Below the pieces are notes generated by a model that was not told the origin of the DNA, did not search any database, and was given only the letters and a program-made list of their open reading frames with translations. From positions 290,001 through 354,000 of the forward strand of contig NZ_CP080590.1 of assembly GCF_019504385.1 (NCBI RefSeq): a DNA stretch of 64,000 nucleotides, written 5' to 3'. Position numbers and translations under genes: made by a program. The DNA is from Devosia salina (GTDB taxonomy: Bacteria; Pseudomonadota; Alphaproteobacteria; Rhizobiales; Devosiaceae). Shown piece by piece: positions 26,705 to 36,367 of the stretch. The stretch's first letter is position 1; each line of letters begins with the position of its first letter.

Positions 26705-28369
26705 ATGGATGCCACAGATATTTCTGATCTCATTCAAAACACGCCCCTCGCGAGAGGCGAGGCAGAGCACTTCGCTCAATACGCGACAGCGGTCTTTGAG
26801 GGAATGGGCCAGCATCGGCGCACGATGGGTCTTTCGCAAAGCTCGGATCTGCTCGCCACCTACATCGCGTCAGCGATTGACTGGAATCTTGCGCTTGAGC
26901 CCGCGGCCAAGGCTGAGAACGCCAAACTTGGTTCGCGACCGCGCGGTCGCTTTGGTGTGATCGAGCAGTTAGAGCGAATTGGCGAAATCCTCGGCTGGGA
27001 TATGGTGCCCGGCAGCAAGCAGCCAAAACTCCGCGACCGTCCAATTACGAGCGATGTCATAAACGCTCTCGCACAAAAGGGCGCACTCGGCCCGGTTCTT
27101 GTCTCACATGTCGAGCCACCGGACGGTCGACAACGCAAGGACCTGAAGTTCCGCCCTTTGGGCGGCACGAACGTTGATCTGAATGAGGGCGTGCCTGAGG
27201 AGCATGACGAAACGGTATTCGGTTTTCACGATCCTTCCCATCTGACCGATGACGGAAAATCCAATGCACGAAAGCTCAAGCGGAAATTTGCTTTTGCGAG
27301 TAAGTTTGGAGCTCCTGCCGTTCTCCGCACCGATCCGGTCACCTGGCACCTGGACGATCAGCCGCGTAAAGCAATCGAGAATGCCGAACCTTTTATGGGT
27401 GGAGTGTTTCAGAGCTTGCGATCTGTGAGAAATTTGCTGGCAGGCCAAGAAGGTGCCCGTAAGAACCTCGCGGTCACTGCACGCCGCGCTGCCCGCTTTC
27501 TCGAGATCGAGTTTGCCATGACGGATCGAAACAGAAACAATCAGTCCCATGAAACGATTGCCAGCTGGACCAAGCCCAATCCATTTGCAGAATTTGGCAT
27601 TGCGCTGTTCGAGGTACTCGCACCGACCCGAAATGGCGAAAGCTTGCCCGATATCCTCATGCCCGACGACATAAAGGGCGATTTGAAGCAGGAGGCCGTA
27701 GACCTGGTTCTGGAGGGTGCTCAGCATGCGCGCCGGGTGTTCGGCATACTCCAAGGTCGGTTGCGTGCGCATGGCATTGATATTCCAGAAGCCCATCTGG
27801 TTGATCCAGACGACGCAGATGAAGATCTTCCAGGGCCATTACAGGCGCATTACCTCGATCGCGGCTCGCCCGTTATGCGAATTTCCGAAGACATTAGAGA
27901 CACCACCGGTCGCCTCAACGAAGGGCGCCGCCGCACGCTGGAACAACTTTGGAGACTTCGCGACAATTCGGTGAAATTGCGTGCTCTCACCGAAATGTTC
28001 TTTGCCTATCATGAGCAGTTGCTCGACCGCGGTGGCAATTACGGCCCATTAAGAAATGAAATGCTCGAGAAGATCGCCAATCCGACGCTCGACTGGTATC
28101 GCGAACTCGGTGCTCGATTTGATGAGGGCGTTGTTTACAAGTCCGACATCAAGCGACGATCTGGAGGATTGCCGAACGGCGTGCCCGATGTTCCGAGCGA
28201 ACTCGAACGATATCAAATGAAGTTGCAGCATTATCCGGCGATAATGGCTTGGGGGGCTCAGCGCCACGACGCAGTCATTGAGGCTGTTCTCACAGCGCTC
28301 GATACATCGGGAGACGCTTGGCTGCTCTGGAAGACAGTGAGCGCTATTGTGAACGAGGACGCTGGATAA
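26705..28369 (+). CDS. Large protein of unknown function
   Basis: 554 residues, soluble, charged, with no domain I recognise. Notable stretches are RRAARFLEIEFAMTDRNRNNQSHETIASW, FEVLAPTRNGESLPDILMPDDIKGDLKQEAVDLVL and DIRDTTGRLNEGRRRTLEQLWRLRDNSVKL (helical). No signal peptide or nucleotide-binding motif is visible. It follows the small HTH-like gene by 37 bp, and codon use matches other backbone genes. A partial match to the 9-bp repeat lies 10 bp upstream (26686-26694). Confidence 0.7.
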   Translation: MDATDISDLIQNTPLARGEAEHFAQYATAVFEGMGQHRRTMGLSQSSDLLATYIASAIDWNLALEPAAKAENAKLGSRPRGRFGVIEQLERIGEILGWDMVPGSKQPKLRDRPITSDVINALAQKGALGPVLVSHVEPPDGRQRKDLKFRPLGGTNVDLNEGVPEEHDETVFGFHDPSHLTDDGKSNARKLKRKFAFASKFGAPAVLRTDPVTWHLDDQPRKAIENAEPFMGGVFQSLRSVRNLLAGQEGARKNLAVTARRAARFLEIEFAMTDRNRNNQSHETIASWTKPNPFAEFGIALFEVLAPTRNGESLPDILMPDDIKGDLKQEAVDLVLEGAQHARRVFGILQGRLRAHGIDIPEAHLVDPDDADEDLPGPLQAHYLDRGSPVMRISEDIRDTTGRLNEGRRRTLEQLWRLRDNSVKLRALTEMFFAYHEQLLDRGGNYGPLRNEMLEKIANPTLDWYRELGARFDEGVVYKSDIKRRSGGLPNGVPDVPSELERYQMKLQHYPAIMAWGAQRHDAVIEAVLTALDTSGDAWLLWKTVSAIVNEDAG

Positions 28370-28431
28370 AGGCGTGCTATTGGCGTTGGCCGGATCTTCG
28401 GGCCGCCCCGACGGAGCGGCCCTGAGTTGAT

Positions 28432-28752
28432 CTAGCTGGGCTTGCGGTTCGGGCGAGACCAGACGAGGCTGGCGGTAGCGCCGGTTTCATCATCGAAGAG
28501 ATTTGCGAAAATCGGGGCGGCGAAGCTCGGATCGTCGATCTTGGCTGAAAGGTAGCTTCGGCCCTCGTTGGACTTTTTCGTCCACGCTGCCCCGATCTCG
28601 ACGCGGCCCGCAAAGAGGCGGTGCGAGGGGGCATCGTTGTTGGTCGAGGTGGTCTCGGGAACAATTTTTACGTTCTTGGCCTGAAGGTTCAGCGTAGCGA
28701 TCTCACCGACGAACTCGGAGTTAGTCTTTTTGAAGGTACCGATGGTTGCCAT
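28432..28752 (-). CDS. DUF736 family protein
   Basis: 106 residues matching the whole DUF736 family: ATIGTFKKTNSEFVGEIATL, RVEIGAAWTKKSNEGRSYLSAKIDDPSF and LFDDETGATASLVWSRPNR. The family is almost confined to conjugative plasmids and integrative elements of Alphaproteobacteria. Its function is unknown. It is the only minus-strand gene in the backbone between 24 and 37 kb. Confidence 0.9.
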   Translation of the reverse strand: MATIGTFKKTNSEFVGEIATLNLQAKNVKIVPETTSTNNDAPSHRLFAGRVEIGAAWTKKSNEGRSYLSAKIDDPSFAAPIFANLFDDETGATASLVWSRPNRKPS

Positions 28753-29531
28753 TTGAAATCTCCTTGGTCTGGTTTCGGACCGCCTGATTGCGGCCTCGAT
28801 GGCGATCTTGGGGACACGAACGACCGGCGACGCATCGCTTTGGCGACCGGAGTGAAACGGAGGACAGCGAGGACCGTCTTTCTTGCCTCGCGAGGAATGG
28901 CGGCATAGGCCGTCAGGGGAAGAAAGTCGGGCGGCGCAGTTGCGGCAAGACGGTCGAGGCGAAGCCGATTCGAGTCCAGATCAGGCCAGAAAGAGGACAC
29001 ATTCAGCCGGGTCGGCGGTAGAACAAGGATAATGTATGGGGCTCCCCCGGCTTTCAAAATCGCCACCGAGGTTTTTGGCAAGCGATTGCACGCAACCGGA
29101 ATTTTGGGCTCCGACGATTTGACGGAAGTAGTCGCAAGGCCAGGACACCTAAAATGCAGGCTTGAACGGGTTGGATCAATTTGGGGACATCGGATCCATC
29201 CTATTTCGGGCATGGGGAACATCGCCGATATGGGGCGACATCAGGGTGCCAGTAGCAACAGCAGCTGGTCGTATCGGATAATTTGCGAGCCGCCGGGAAA
29301 ACACCGTTTGCCTGCCATTGCCTAATTGCCTAGGCATATCTGACACTGACGGCGTTCGCGATATTTTTGGTAATTTTGTCAGTTTTGGCAGGGAGCTTCC
29401 CGCGCGGGGCGCGCCGGGTCCCCCGCAATGCCCCAGAAGACAATCTGGCGCGACACATGCAATCCCCTGATTCCGCAGCGTTCTGCCGCAAAATTTGGAA
29501 CAAAAACTCCTGACCCGAACACCCCTGACGT
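28753..29531. other. Non-coding control region with tandem nonamers
   Basis: No gene is supported in 28753-29611, although a long minus-strand frame of poor composition exists. TTTTGTCAG-TTTTGGCAG at 29374-29391 repeats the nonamers of 24295-24409, and a 24-bp motif copy follows at 29532. This is probably the shared promoter and operator region for DUF736 (leftward) and the parA-like operon (rightward). Confidence 0.5.
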
Positions 29532-29555
29532 TTAACTCGGGGGGGTGCCCGGAAG
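29532..29555 (+). promoter_or_regulatory. Conserved 24-bp motif, copy 2 (upstream of parA-like gene)
   Basis: TTAACT followed by core GGGGGGGTGCCCGGAAG. It differs from copy 3 at only a few positions and lies 56 bp before the ATG of the parA-like gene. Position relative to the gene start is similar to that of copy 3. Confidence 0.62.
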
Positions 29556-29611
29556 AGACATTTTTCAGCGTGCTTTTCTCGTGGGCGTCATCAACGCTCA
29601 AGGAGCAAATC

Positions 29612-30487
29612 ATGAGCAGCAAGAATACCACCGGCAAGCCGCCGGTCTCTCCGACCCAGGGCCAGACGGCATCTGCCGTCGAAGTTCCGACCGTCGCCTA
29701 TTGCTTGGGCCCGAAGGGCGGAATCGGCAAGTCAACGGTCGGTCGCCTGGCGATCGACGGCTGCTTGGCCGCCGGACGTAATGTTTCGATCGTTCAGATC
29801 GATCGCGCGCCCACACTTCCGGCTCTCTATCCGGAGCTGACGACCACGATCGCGGCGCCATCGGCGGAAGACCTTCGCGCGGACCTGCTTGCGTCCGTGC
29901 GTGTTTTCGAACCGCTGGACCATAAGATTGAGGAGATCGTTGCCAGCAACGGTGTGCTGGTGGTTGATGTCGGCGCCGGCCATAACACAAGTGCACTGCT
30001 CCATTTCGTCGCCCGCGCCCGCTTCGACCGTCATTTGGCCGACAAGGGCGTGAAAGTGGTGGCGCTGGCGGTAACGACGGCGGACAACAGCGCGATGACG
30101 CAGACTGCGGCGATGATCGATGACCTGATTCAGGTCCATCCCGCGGCCGAGATCGTACCTGTCCTTAATGCATATGGCGGCAATTTCCGCTTTACGACGA
30201 CGAGCCCCGCCCACAAGACCTTCGCCGAGCGCATCCAGCCTGCCATGAAGGGCCGGCGCCATCTGCAGTTGCCGGCAGTGGCGGAAGGCGCCTGGCCGCT
30301 CTTCGAATCCGCCGGGATGACATTCATCGATGCGGTCATGGCGACCGACGAAGAACTGATGACGCGCCTCGGTTTGTCGCGCGCCATGGCTGTGGCGGTT
30401 CAGGCGGACGTCTCAGACTTCCTCGGATACGTCTGGCCGCGTCTGGGTCAGATTGTCGGCTTCGACGTGGAGAGGTCCAATGGCTAG
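29612..30487 (+). CDS. ParA/StbB-like P-loop ATPase
   Basis: 291 residues from ATG 29612 (AAGGAG 6 nt upstream). It carries a deviant Walker A, GPKGGIGKSTVGRL, and Walker B-like NGVLVVDVGAG, typical of ParA/MinD/StbB ATPases. The C-terminal SRAMAVAVQADVSDFLGYVW is uncharacterised. It is the first gene of an operon with the membrane protein and coupling protein, as StbB-type proteins often are in MobF systems. Likely role: element stability or positioning for transfer. Confidence 0.82.
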   Translation: MSSKNTTGKPPVSPTQGQTASAVEVPTVAYCLGPKGGIGKSTVGRLAIDGCLAAGRNVSIVQIDRAPTLPALYPELTTTIAAPSAEDLRADLLASVRVFEPLDHKIEEIVASNGVLVVDVGAGHNTSALLHFVARARFDRHLADKGVKVVALAVTTADNSAMTQTAAMIDDLIQVHPAAEIVPVLNAYGGNFRFTTTSPAHKTFAERIQPAMKGRRHLQLPAVAEGAWPLFESAGMTFIDAVMATDEELMTRLGLSRAMAVAVQADVSDFLGYVWPRLGQIVGFDVERSNG

Positions 30488-31070
30488 CATCCCTGCCAAA
30501 TTGATGGGGCGGATCGCCCGGAACGGAGCGCGCGGCAAGGCCGCGCGTCTCTTCCTGCGCCGGAACGTGTCAAGATTGTCGCCAGAAGAGATCGCCAAAT
30601 TGCCAGCTTCGACGCTGAAGCGAATCGGTCGCGAGCTGCGCGCGGCGGCGATGGGGCAGGCGAACGAAACCGTCGGCGCTGCGTCTGGCCAGATCACGCC
30701 CCCCGCGTCATCCAGTTCGAACAGGACCAAACGCATTCCCTCGCTCATCCAATTGCTGATCGAGGCTGTGATTTGCATCGTCGCCCTGACCGTGACCGCT
30801 GTGGCCGTCGAACGTCCCGTCCGTTGGGGTCTTTATCACGTTGGCCTCTTCTCATCTGAGCAGATGGGCCTTTGCCAGCGTCTTGATCGCTGGAGCGATG
30901 GCTGCAGCTTTGAAGTTCGGACCGATGGTCTTGGCATTGATCAGGTTGCCGTGCTCGTGGACATGCCGCCGGCGGTGCTTGCCGCCGCCAACCCAACTCT
31001 TTTCCCCTACGAACCCCTGCCTAGGGGCACGCTCGTTCGTATTAGCCGTTCGGGAGGCAGTAATGAGTAA
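30480..31070 (+). CDS. Single-pass membrane protein of the transfer operon
   Basis: 196 residues from ATG 30480, overlapping the parA-like gene by 8 bp. There is a basic N-terminal region (GRIARNGARGKAARLFLRR), one hydrophobic helix at about residues 86-106 (LLIEAVICIVALTVTAVAV) and a periplasmic or soluble tail. It overlaps the coupling protein gene by 8 bp. It may be an accessory of the coupling protein; family not recognised. Confidence 0.65.
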   Translation: MASIPAKLMGRIARNGARGKAARLFLRRNVSRLSPEEIAKLPASTLKRIGRELRAAAMGQANETVGAASGQITPPASSSSNRTKRIPSLIQLLIEAVICIVALTVTAVAVERPVRWGLYHVGLFSSEQMGLCQRLDRWSDGCSFEVRTDGLGIDQVAVLVDMPPAVLAAANPTLFPYEPLPRGTLVRISRSGGSNE

Positions 31071-32820
31071 CAAAGATCACGACCTCACGCCGGTGCCCGA
31101 CGTTTGGCCGGGCCGTCGAGCCGCGTTTGGCGCTTCTGTCCTCATAGGCCTGATTGTCGCCGCTTTTTTATTCGGTGTCCTGCCGGTCTATGGCTGGAAC
31201 TCGACAGCTGCCTCTATAATGGTCCTCGGCCATGAAGGCTTGTTGTCCATCATCGGTCTTGCCGCCATGGATGCGACTCCCAAACTTGCAGACGCCGCCA
31301 ATCCTGTCGAGCGTCTGATAATGCTGCCGTTCAATGGTATGCTATGGCTCGCCTATCCGATCAGCTTTGTTCTGGCTTTGCCCGCTCGACTTGTTGAATG
31401 GGATTTGCTGGCCGATATTTCGCTCCGCTTGTCGGGCACGGCAGCGGCGAGCTTGGCGGCTGCAATCTTGGTATTCCGCCATGTGGTGAACCGGGCGCCC
31501 TATCGCCGCCGCGCGACCTGGGTCGACGGCCCGCAGGTGCGCTGGTTCAGTGATGCCGTCGCAGGCGCCTCCAATCATTTGCGCAGACTTGTCGCTGAGG
31601 CCGGTCGTGGTGTGAAATTGGCGCCGGGCCTTTTCCTGCCCCGGCGGGCGGAGCATGAATCGATGTTCATCCTGGGACTGCCGGGATCGGGCAAGAGCGT
31701 AATCGAGGAAGGGCTGATGCGGCAGGCGATCGAGCGCGGTGACCGGCTCCTCTGCGTCGATGTCAAAGGCAACCTCATCGATCGAATGGTGCGTCTTTTC
31801 GGCAAAACAGTGGCTAATGTCGTGGGCATGGAACCCGGTGGCGGCATCTGGGCTATCGGCGGGGATGTTACGAGCCGCATGACTGCATCGCGCGTCGCTG
31901 CCCTGCTAATTCCGGCGTCCAAGGATCCCGTTTGGTCTGCTGCTTCACGGCTGCTGCTCGCCGCCTTACTCGTCAAGCTGGTCCAGTCCCGGGGCAGAAG
32001 CTGGGGGTGGACCGAAATTAGACAGTCCATTTCTCGCCCGGTTGAAGAAATTGCCGCCGAACTCGCGCCGACCATGCGACAAGTTGCCGAAATGCTGCGC
32101 GGTCGCGATGGCGAGCCGTCGTCGATGGCACTCTCGACGCTCTTCAATATGGTTTCACATATTGATGATCTCGTTCAGACCTGCGCCGATCTGGAAGCCG
32201 AAGGCTGGCCAAGAGTGTCACTGAGAGCCTGGATTACGGGCAAGGGACGCCGCGTCCTTATCCTACGCCACGATCTGGGAAACCGCGAGCTTTCCGGACG
32301 CCTTCTTGCCGCCATGGTACGAGCGGTCTCGAGCGATCTGCTGAGCCGCCATCTCGAAGATAACATCGATCACGGCATATGGATATTTGCTGACGAACTC
32401 CCGCGCATCGGTACCGCGGCCAAGGATGTTTCGGATCTGGCGTCGCTTGGACGGTCCCGCGGCATAAGAGTGGTAGCAAGTGCACAAAGCCAGGCACAGC
32501 TGGAAGAAAAAATGTCGCCTGCAGCGGCCGAAGCCCTGACCGAGAATTTTGGCAAAGTCATTGTCTGCAAGGTACGACCGGGCAAGAGCGCCGAGCGCAT
32601 CTCCACCTCGATGGTGGGAAGCGCAACCTATGCAATCAGGTCAGGAAAGGATGAGACACAGACGCTTCATCAGGTCGCGGCGTTTTCCGCCAGTCAGATG
32701 ACCAGAACGCTGGGGCTGACAATTGACTGGCGAGGCGGCAAATCGATCCGCGCTGCGGTCATTGGGCTCGACGATGTCTATGTTGTGGAATGGAAATTCA
32801 GCGATTGGCCTGGCCTTTAG
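31063..32820 (+). CDS. Type IV coupling protein (VirD4/TraD-like ATPase)
   Basis: 585 residues from ATG 31063 (GGGAGG upstream). Two to three N-terminal membrane helices precede Walker A GLPGSGKS (residues 205-212), DVKGNLIDRMVRLFG, and Walker B-region FADELPRIGTAAKDVSDLASLGRSRGI followed by SAQSQAQL. This is the pattern of TraD/TraG/VirD4 hexameric motors that deliver the relaxase-DNA complex to a secretion channel. It lies immediately upstream of the MobF relaxase. Confidence 0.9.
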   Translation: MSNKDHDLTPVPDVWPGRRAAFGASVLIGLIVAAFLFGVLPVYGWNSTAASIMVLGHEGLLSIIGLAAMDATPKLADAANPVERLIMLPFNGMLWLAYPISFVLALPARLVEWDLLADISLRLSGTAAASLAAAILVFRHVVNRAPYRRRATWVDGPQVRWFSDAVAGASNHLRRLVAEAGRGVKLAPGLFLPRRAEHESMFILGLPGSGKSVIEEGLMRQAIERGDRLLCVDVKGNLIDRMVRLFGKTVANVVGMEPGGGIWAIGGDVTSRMTASRVAALLIPASKDPVWSAASRLLLAALLVKLVQSRGRSWGWTEIRQSISRPVEEIAAELAPTMRQVAEMLRGRDGEPSSMALSTLFNMVSHIDDLVQTCADLEAEGWPRVSLRAWITGKGRRVLILRHDLGNRELSGRLLAAMVRAVSSDLLSRHLEDNIDHGIWIFADELPRIGTAAKDVSDLASLGRSRGIRVVASAQSQAQLEEKMSPAAAEALTENFGKVIVCKVRPGKSAERISTSMVGSATYAIRSGKDETQTLHQVAAFSASQMTRTLGLTIDWRGGKSIRAAVIGLDDVYVVEWKFSDWPGL

Positions 32821-32953
32821 CGTGAGGAGCGATGCAGCTTATTTGAGGTGTGGCCGGGGATTTTGGTTTGCGGCTGCGCCGTTAAGTGGAGGGGGTGCCC
32901 GGAAGCCAGGATTTCAGTCCCTCTAGTTTCGCCTGTGAAAGGGAGCAGGCGAA
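32821..32953 (+). promoter_or_regulatory. Conserved 24-bp motif, copy 3, and candidate oriT region
   Basis: The motif is at 32882-32905: TTAAGT then core GGGGGTGCCCGGAAG, 48 bp before the relaxase start. The short intergenic gap beside a MobF relaxase gene is where an origin of transfer would be expected. No clear nic-site match or large inverted repeat is visible, so the oriT label is only a suggestion. Confidence 0.5.
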
Positions 32954-35617
32954 ATGGTTGCAACAATCGCGGCGGGCACCTCCGCCCAATATTACACCGA
33001 GACAACTGAATACTACGTCGGTGGGCGGGAACCGGCAGGCCGGTGGATTCTCACCGCCGGGGGACTTTTGCTTTCGGTCGGCAGCATTGTTGAGTCCAAG
33101 CCTTTTGAGCTCTTGCATGCCGGCTTGCGTCCGGACGGTTCAGCCCTCCTGTCCACCGTCGGCGTCGGCGGCCCCCGTCGCCGCATCGGCGGATACGATG
33201 CGACGTTCTCGGCGCCCAAGAGTTTCGCCCTCTTGTGGGCGATGGCCGATGATGACTTTCGCGCCAGGCTGGAAGACGCCCAGGCCAAGGCAGTCGCTCA
33301 AGCGATCGAAATCGCCGAAAAATACGCTGCCTTTTGCCGGTTCGGACGCAACGGTGTCCACCGGGAAAAAACCCGCTTAACGGTCGCCAGCTTCCAGCAT
33401 GGCGAATCACGTCCAGCCGAACACACGGACGGACGGGTTTTTGAGGACCCAAACCTTCATACGCATACCGTGATCATTAACGCCGGCCCGCGTCAGAATG
33501 GGGGCTTTGGAGCCCTCGACGGAACGGCGCTGTTTGCCTGGAAAATGGCCATGGGTGCTCAGTATCATGCCGTGTTGGCGTTCGAGCTCATGCGACTTGG
33601 TTTCAAGATCGAGCTAACAGGCAAGAACGGCCTTTTCGAAATCCGCGGCGTTCCCGCCGATCTCATTAAATATTTCTCGGCGCGCCGGAATGAGATTGCG
33701 GACGAACTTGCTGCCATCGGCATGCAGAGCATGGATGCGCCCTCGGTCGCGGCCTCAGTCGCACGCAAATCGCGCAAGATCAAGCAGCAGCATCAGGCCG
33801 AGGATCGGCATGTTGGCTGGCGCGACCGCGTTACCGAACAGGGATATGACGCAACTACTTTGATCGCGACGAGCCTCGCTCAGCCGGAACACAAGGAAAG
33901 CCTTGCGGACCGCCTTGCTCAGATTGCCGGAGCATTGACGGAGCACGAGTCAACGTTCGAACGGCGGAATCTGCATGCCGCAGTAGCGTCGGCTTACGTT
34001 GGCACTGGTGAGGACCCACGTCATGTGGCTGCCGAAGTCGATCGAATGATCGCTGAGGGGGAATATGTCGTGCTTGACCGTGACCGGTTCGGCCAGGAAA
34101 TCCTGACCACCCCCGAAATGCTCCGGATCGAACGCGAGATCGGCCAGATGGTGCGCGAGCTGACTGCCATACCAGGCGCAGCGCTTGATGCCGGACGCGT
34201 CGACGAGCTGGTGACCGAGCATGGACTCAATGACGAACAGGCAGCGGCCGCACGGGCAACCCTTACCGCGCAGGTCATCCATATCATCGAGGGGGCACCG
34301 GGGTCTGGCAAGACCAAATTGCTCGAGGCAGTGACCGAGGCTCTTCAGGAAACAGGCCATCGCGTCATCGCCGGCGCCACGGCCTGGCGAGTCGCCAATG
34401 CCCTACGCAATGATCTTGCGATCAAAGCCCGTGCCATCGACTCCTGGCTCGCCGTCGCCCGGACCGGTGGCGACTTCATCACCGCCGGTACGGTCCTCAT
34501 CGTTGACGAGGCCGGTCTGCTCTCGAGCCGTCAGATGCACGCCCTGCTCAGAGCCTTTAGCGAGGCGCAGGCAAACGGCGATAGCAGCAGCCGTCTGATC
34601 CTGGTGGGGGATCGCGACCAGTTGCAGAGCGTGGGCGCCGGTTCTGGCTTGCGGCTCGTCGCCAACGCAATGTCGGGTTCGAAAGTCGATGAGATCGTTC
34701 GCCAACACGAGCAATGGGCTCGCGATGCCATCACTCATTTTGGCAAGGGCCGCGCGCGCGAGGCGCTTGCGGCATATCGCGAACGAGGACTAGTCCTCGA
34801 AGCCGATGGTGCTGCCGCCACCGTCAAAGCCCTCGTCGATGCCTGGGAGCAGACCAGGGTCGGCGCGGGAAACGGTTCTGCACTGATCATTGCCAAGAGC
34901 AACGCGCAGGTCCGAGCGATATCGACTGAAGTGCGCAGGCGTCTACGCGACCGGGGCCAGATCGTCGGAGCCGAGTTGCTCCTGCCAGCTGTGAGCGCAT
35001 CGCATCAGGAAGTAACCCTGCCGCTGGCCCAGGGGGATCGTGTGCGCTTCCTCACGCGCGCAACGCTGGACGGCGGTGAGATCGTCAACGGTACGGAAGG
35101 CCGGATCGAATCTATTCGTAGCGGAACGCGCGTCGAATTGACCGTTGCGACCCAGAATGGCCGCGTCCGATTCTCGCCTGACGAAATCGCCGACGAACAG
35201 GGACGCGCAAAGCTTGCCCACGCCTATGCCAGCACCATCCATCTCGCCCAGGGAACCACCGTCGACCAGGCTGTCGTCTGGGTGACGCCAGGCATGGATC
35301 GCCACGACATCTATGTGTCCGCCAGCCGGGCCCGTGCCCAGACCCAGCTCGTCATCGATCGTAGGGCGGTCGAAACCAGTCTGAAGGCCAGCCTGCCACT
35401 CAGCGAGCGCAGACGAGGTGAGGCGAAAGAGTTCGATGAGCGTCTGGACTTTCTGGCGACGCAACTGGCGCGGGCACGACTCAAGCGCACCACCCAGGAT
35501 TTCGCGCCGCAGATGGAGCCGCAGGTTCCGCTTCCCCTCCTGTCAGCGTCGCGGGAGCAAGCGCAACAGGATGACGCCAGAAAGCGCGTGCAGGTCAGGG
35601 AGATCAGCCTTGACTGA
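32954..35617 (+). CDS. MobF-family relaxase-helicase (TrwC/TraI-like)
   Basis: 887 residues. N-terminal relaxase: paired tyrosines (AQYYTETTEYYVGG), histidine triad in DPNLHTHTVIINAG, TrwC signature GYDATFSAPKSFALLWAM. C-terminal helicase: Walker A GAPGSGKT at about residue 447, Walker B IVDEAGLLS, motif III LVGDRDQLQSVGAGSG and YASTIHLAQGTTVDQAVVWV. It nicks the element at oriT and unwinds the transferred strand. Intact and full length. Confidence 0.94.
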   Translation: MVATIAAGTSAQYYTETTEYYVGGREPAGRWILTAGGLLLSVGSIVESKPFELLHAGLRPDGSALLSTVGVGGPRRRIGGYDATFSAPKSFALLWAMADDDFRARLEDAQAKAVAQAIEIAEKYAAFCRFGRNGVHREKTRLTVASFQHGESRPAEHTDGRVFEDPNLHTHTVIINAGPRQNGGFGALDGTALFAWKMAMGAQYHAVLAFELMRLGFKIELTGKNGLFEIRGVPADLIKYFSARRNEIADELAAIGMQSMDAPSVAASVARKSRKIKQQHQAEDRHVGWRDRVTEQGYDATTLIATSLAQPEHKESLADRLAQIAGALTEHESTFERRNLHAAVASAYVGTGEDPRHVAAEVDRMIAEGEYVVLDRDRFGQEILTTPEMLRIEREIGQMVRELTAIPGAALDAGRVDELVTEHGLNDEQAAAARATLTAQVIHIIEGAPGSGKTKLLEAVTEALQETGHRVIAGATAWRVANALRNDLAIKARAIDSWLAVARTGGDFITAGTVLIVDEAGLLSSRQMHALLRAFSEAQANGDSSSRLILVGDRDQLQSVGAGSGLRLVANAMSGSKVDEIVRQHEQWARDAITHFGKGRAREALAAYRERGLVLEADGAAATVKALVDAWEQTRVGAGNGSALIIAKSNAQVRAISTEVRRRLRDRGQIVGAELLLPAVSASHQEVTLPLAQGDRVRFLTRATLDGGEIVNGTEGRIESIRSGTRVELTVATQNGRVRFSPDEIADEQGRAKLAHAYASTIHLAQGTTVDQAVVWVTPGMDRHDIYVSASRARAQTQLVIDRRAVETSLKASLPLSERRRGEAKEFDERLDFLATQLARARLKRTTQDFAPQMEPQVPLPLLSASREQAQQDDARKRVQVREISLD

Positions 35618-36367
35618 GGCAAACGTGAAGCGCCGCAAGTCAGTATCGCCTATGGTCGAACGGTCCGCCCACGCGGACCGCTCAACCCTGATGATGGCCA
35701 AGACCAACGCCAAAGTCCAAGCGATCAGTGCCTGCGCCCGCGAATCACTGTGCGCCAAAAACGAGCTTGGCCAGTCTGACCTGTGCCGGTCAGATGCCGT
35801 ATCCCCCTCGGTCAAACCCATCAGCTCGCTCTCGCGGCGGGTGATCACATCCGATATCTCGCGCGCAAGGATGAACTCGGGGTCATCCATGGCACGGCCG
35901 GGCGCGTGCTCGATGTCACGACCGATCTGACCGGAACGCTGATTGTGCGTGCCAAAGTGGAGGGTCGCGCCCAGCTTGCCCACGCATGCGCGACCACCAG
36001 TTGCGGGTCTCAGGGCCTTACGACCGACCAGTCTTTTCTGATCTCTGATACATCCATGGACCGCCACGACATCCTTGTCGTGGCCTGCCGTCACAGGCAT
36101 GGGCTCGAGGTCTTTTTTGATGCCACAGAGCCCGATACCGGCGCAAAAGCGGCCCGTTTGCTCACCGATCGGGAGCGGCCGGTCCAGGACGGAGAGCGCC
36201 ACGTCCTACTCGCCCAGATCCTGAGCCGCTCAGGGACGCGGGCTTCCACCCCCGACTATCTCCGCCCGTGTGCTCTCGAGCATGTTCAGGTGCCAGATCA
36301 GGGTGCCCACAAAGCCTGCCAGATATCTGCAGCGCGAGCCGCGCTAGGTCTCAGCCATGAGCGCTGA
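35614..36367 (+). pseudogene. Decayed duplicate of the relaxase C-terminus
   Basis: MAKTNAKVQAISACARESL mirrors the relaxase stretch IIAKSNAQVRAIS. In another frame, LAAGDHIRYLARKDELGVIHGTAGRVL, RAQLAHACATTSCGSQGLTTDQSF and MDRHDILVVA mirror the relaxase tail (HAYASTIHLAQGTTVDQ, MDRHDIYVSASRA). The copy is frameshifted and diverged, so it is an old duplication or recombination with a related relaxase. Confidence 0.7.

Noticed and set aside
28689..29222. Minus-strand frame overlapping the DUF736 start
   Set aside because: No domain, no ribosome site and poor composition; treated as control region.
29612..32820. Complete conjugation (type IV secretion) system
   Set aside because: Only partition-like, membrane accessory and coupling genes are present; no VirB4, VirB8-10 or pilus genes are found in the window.
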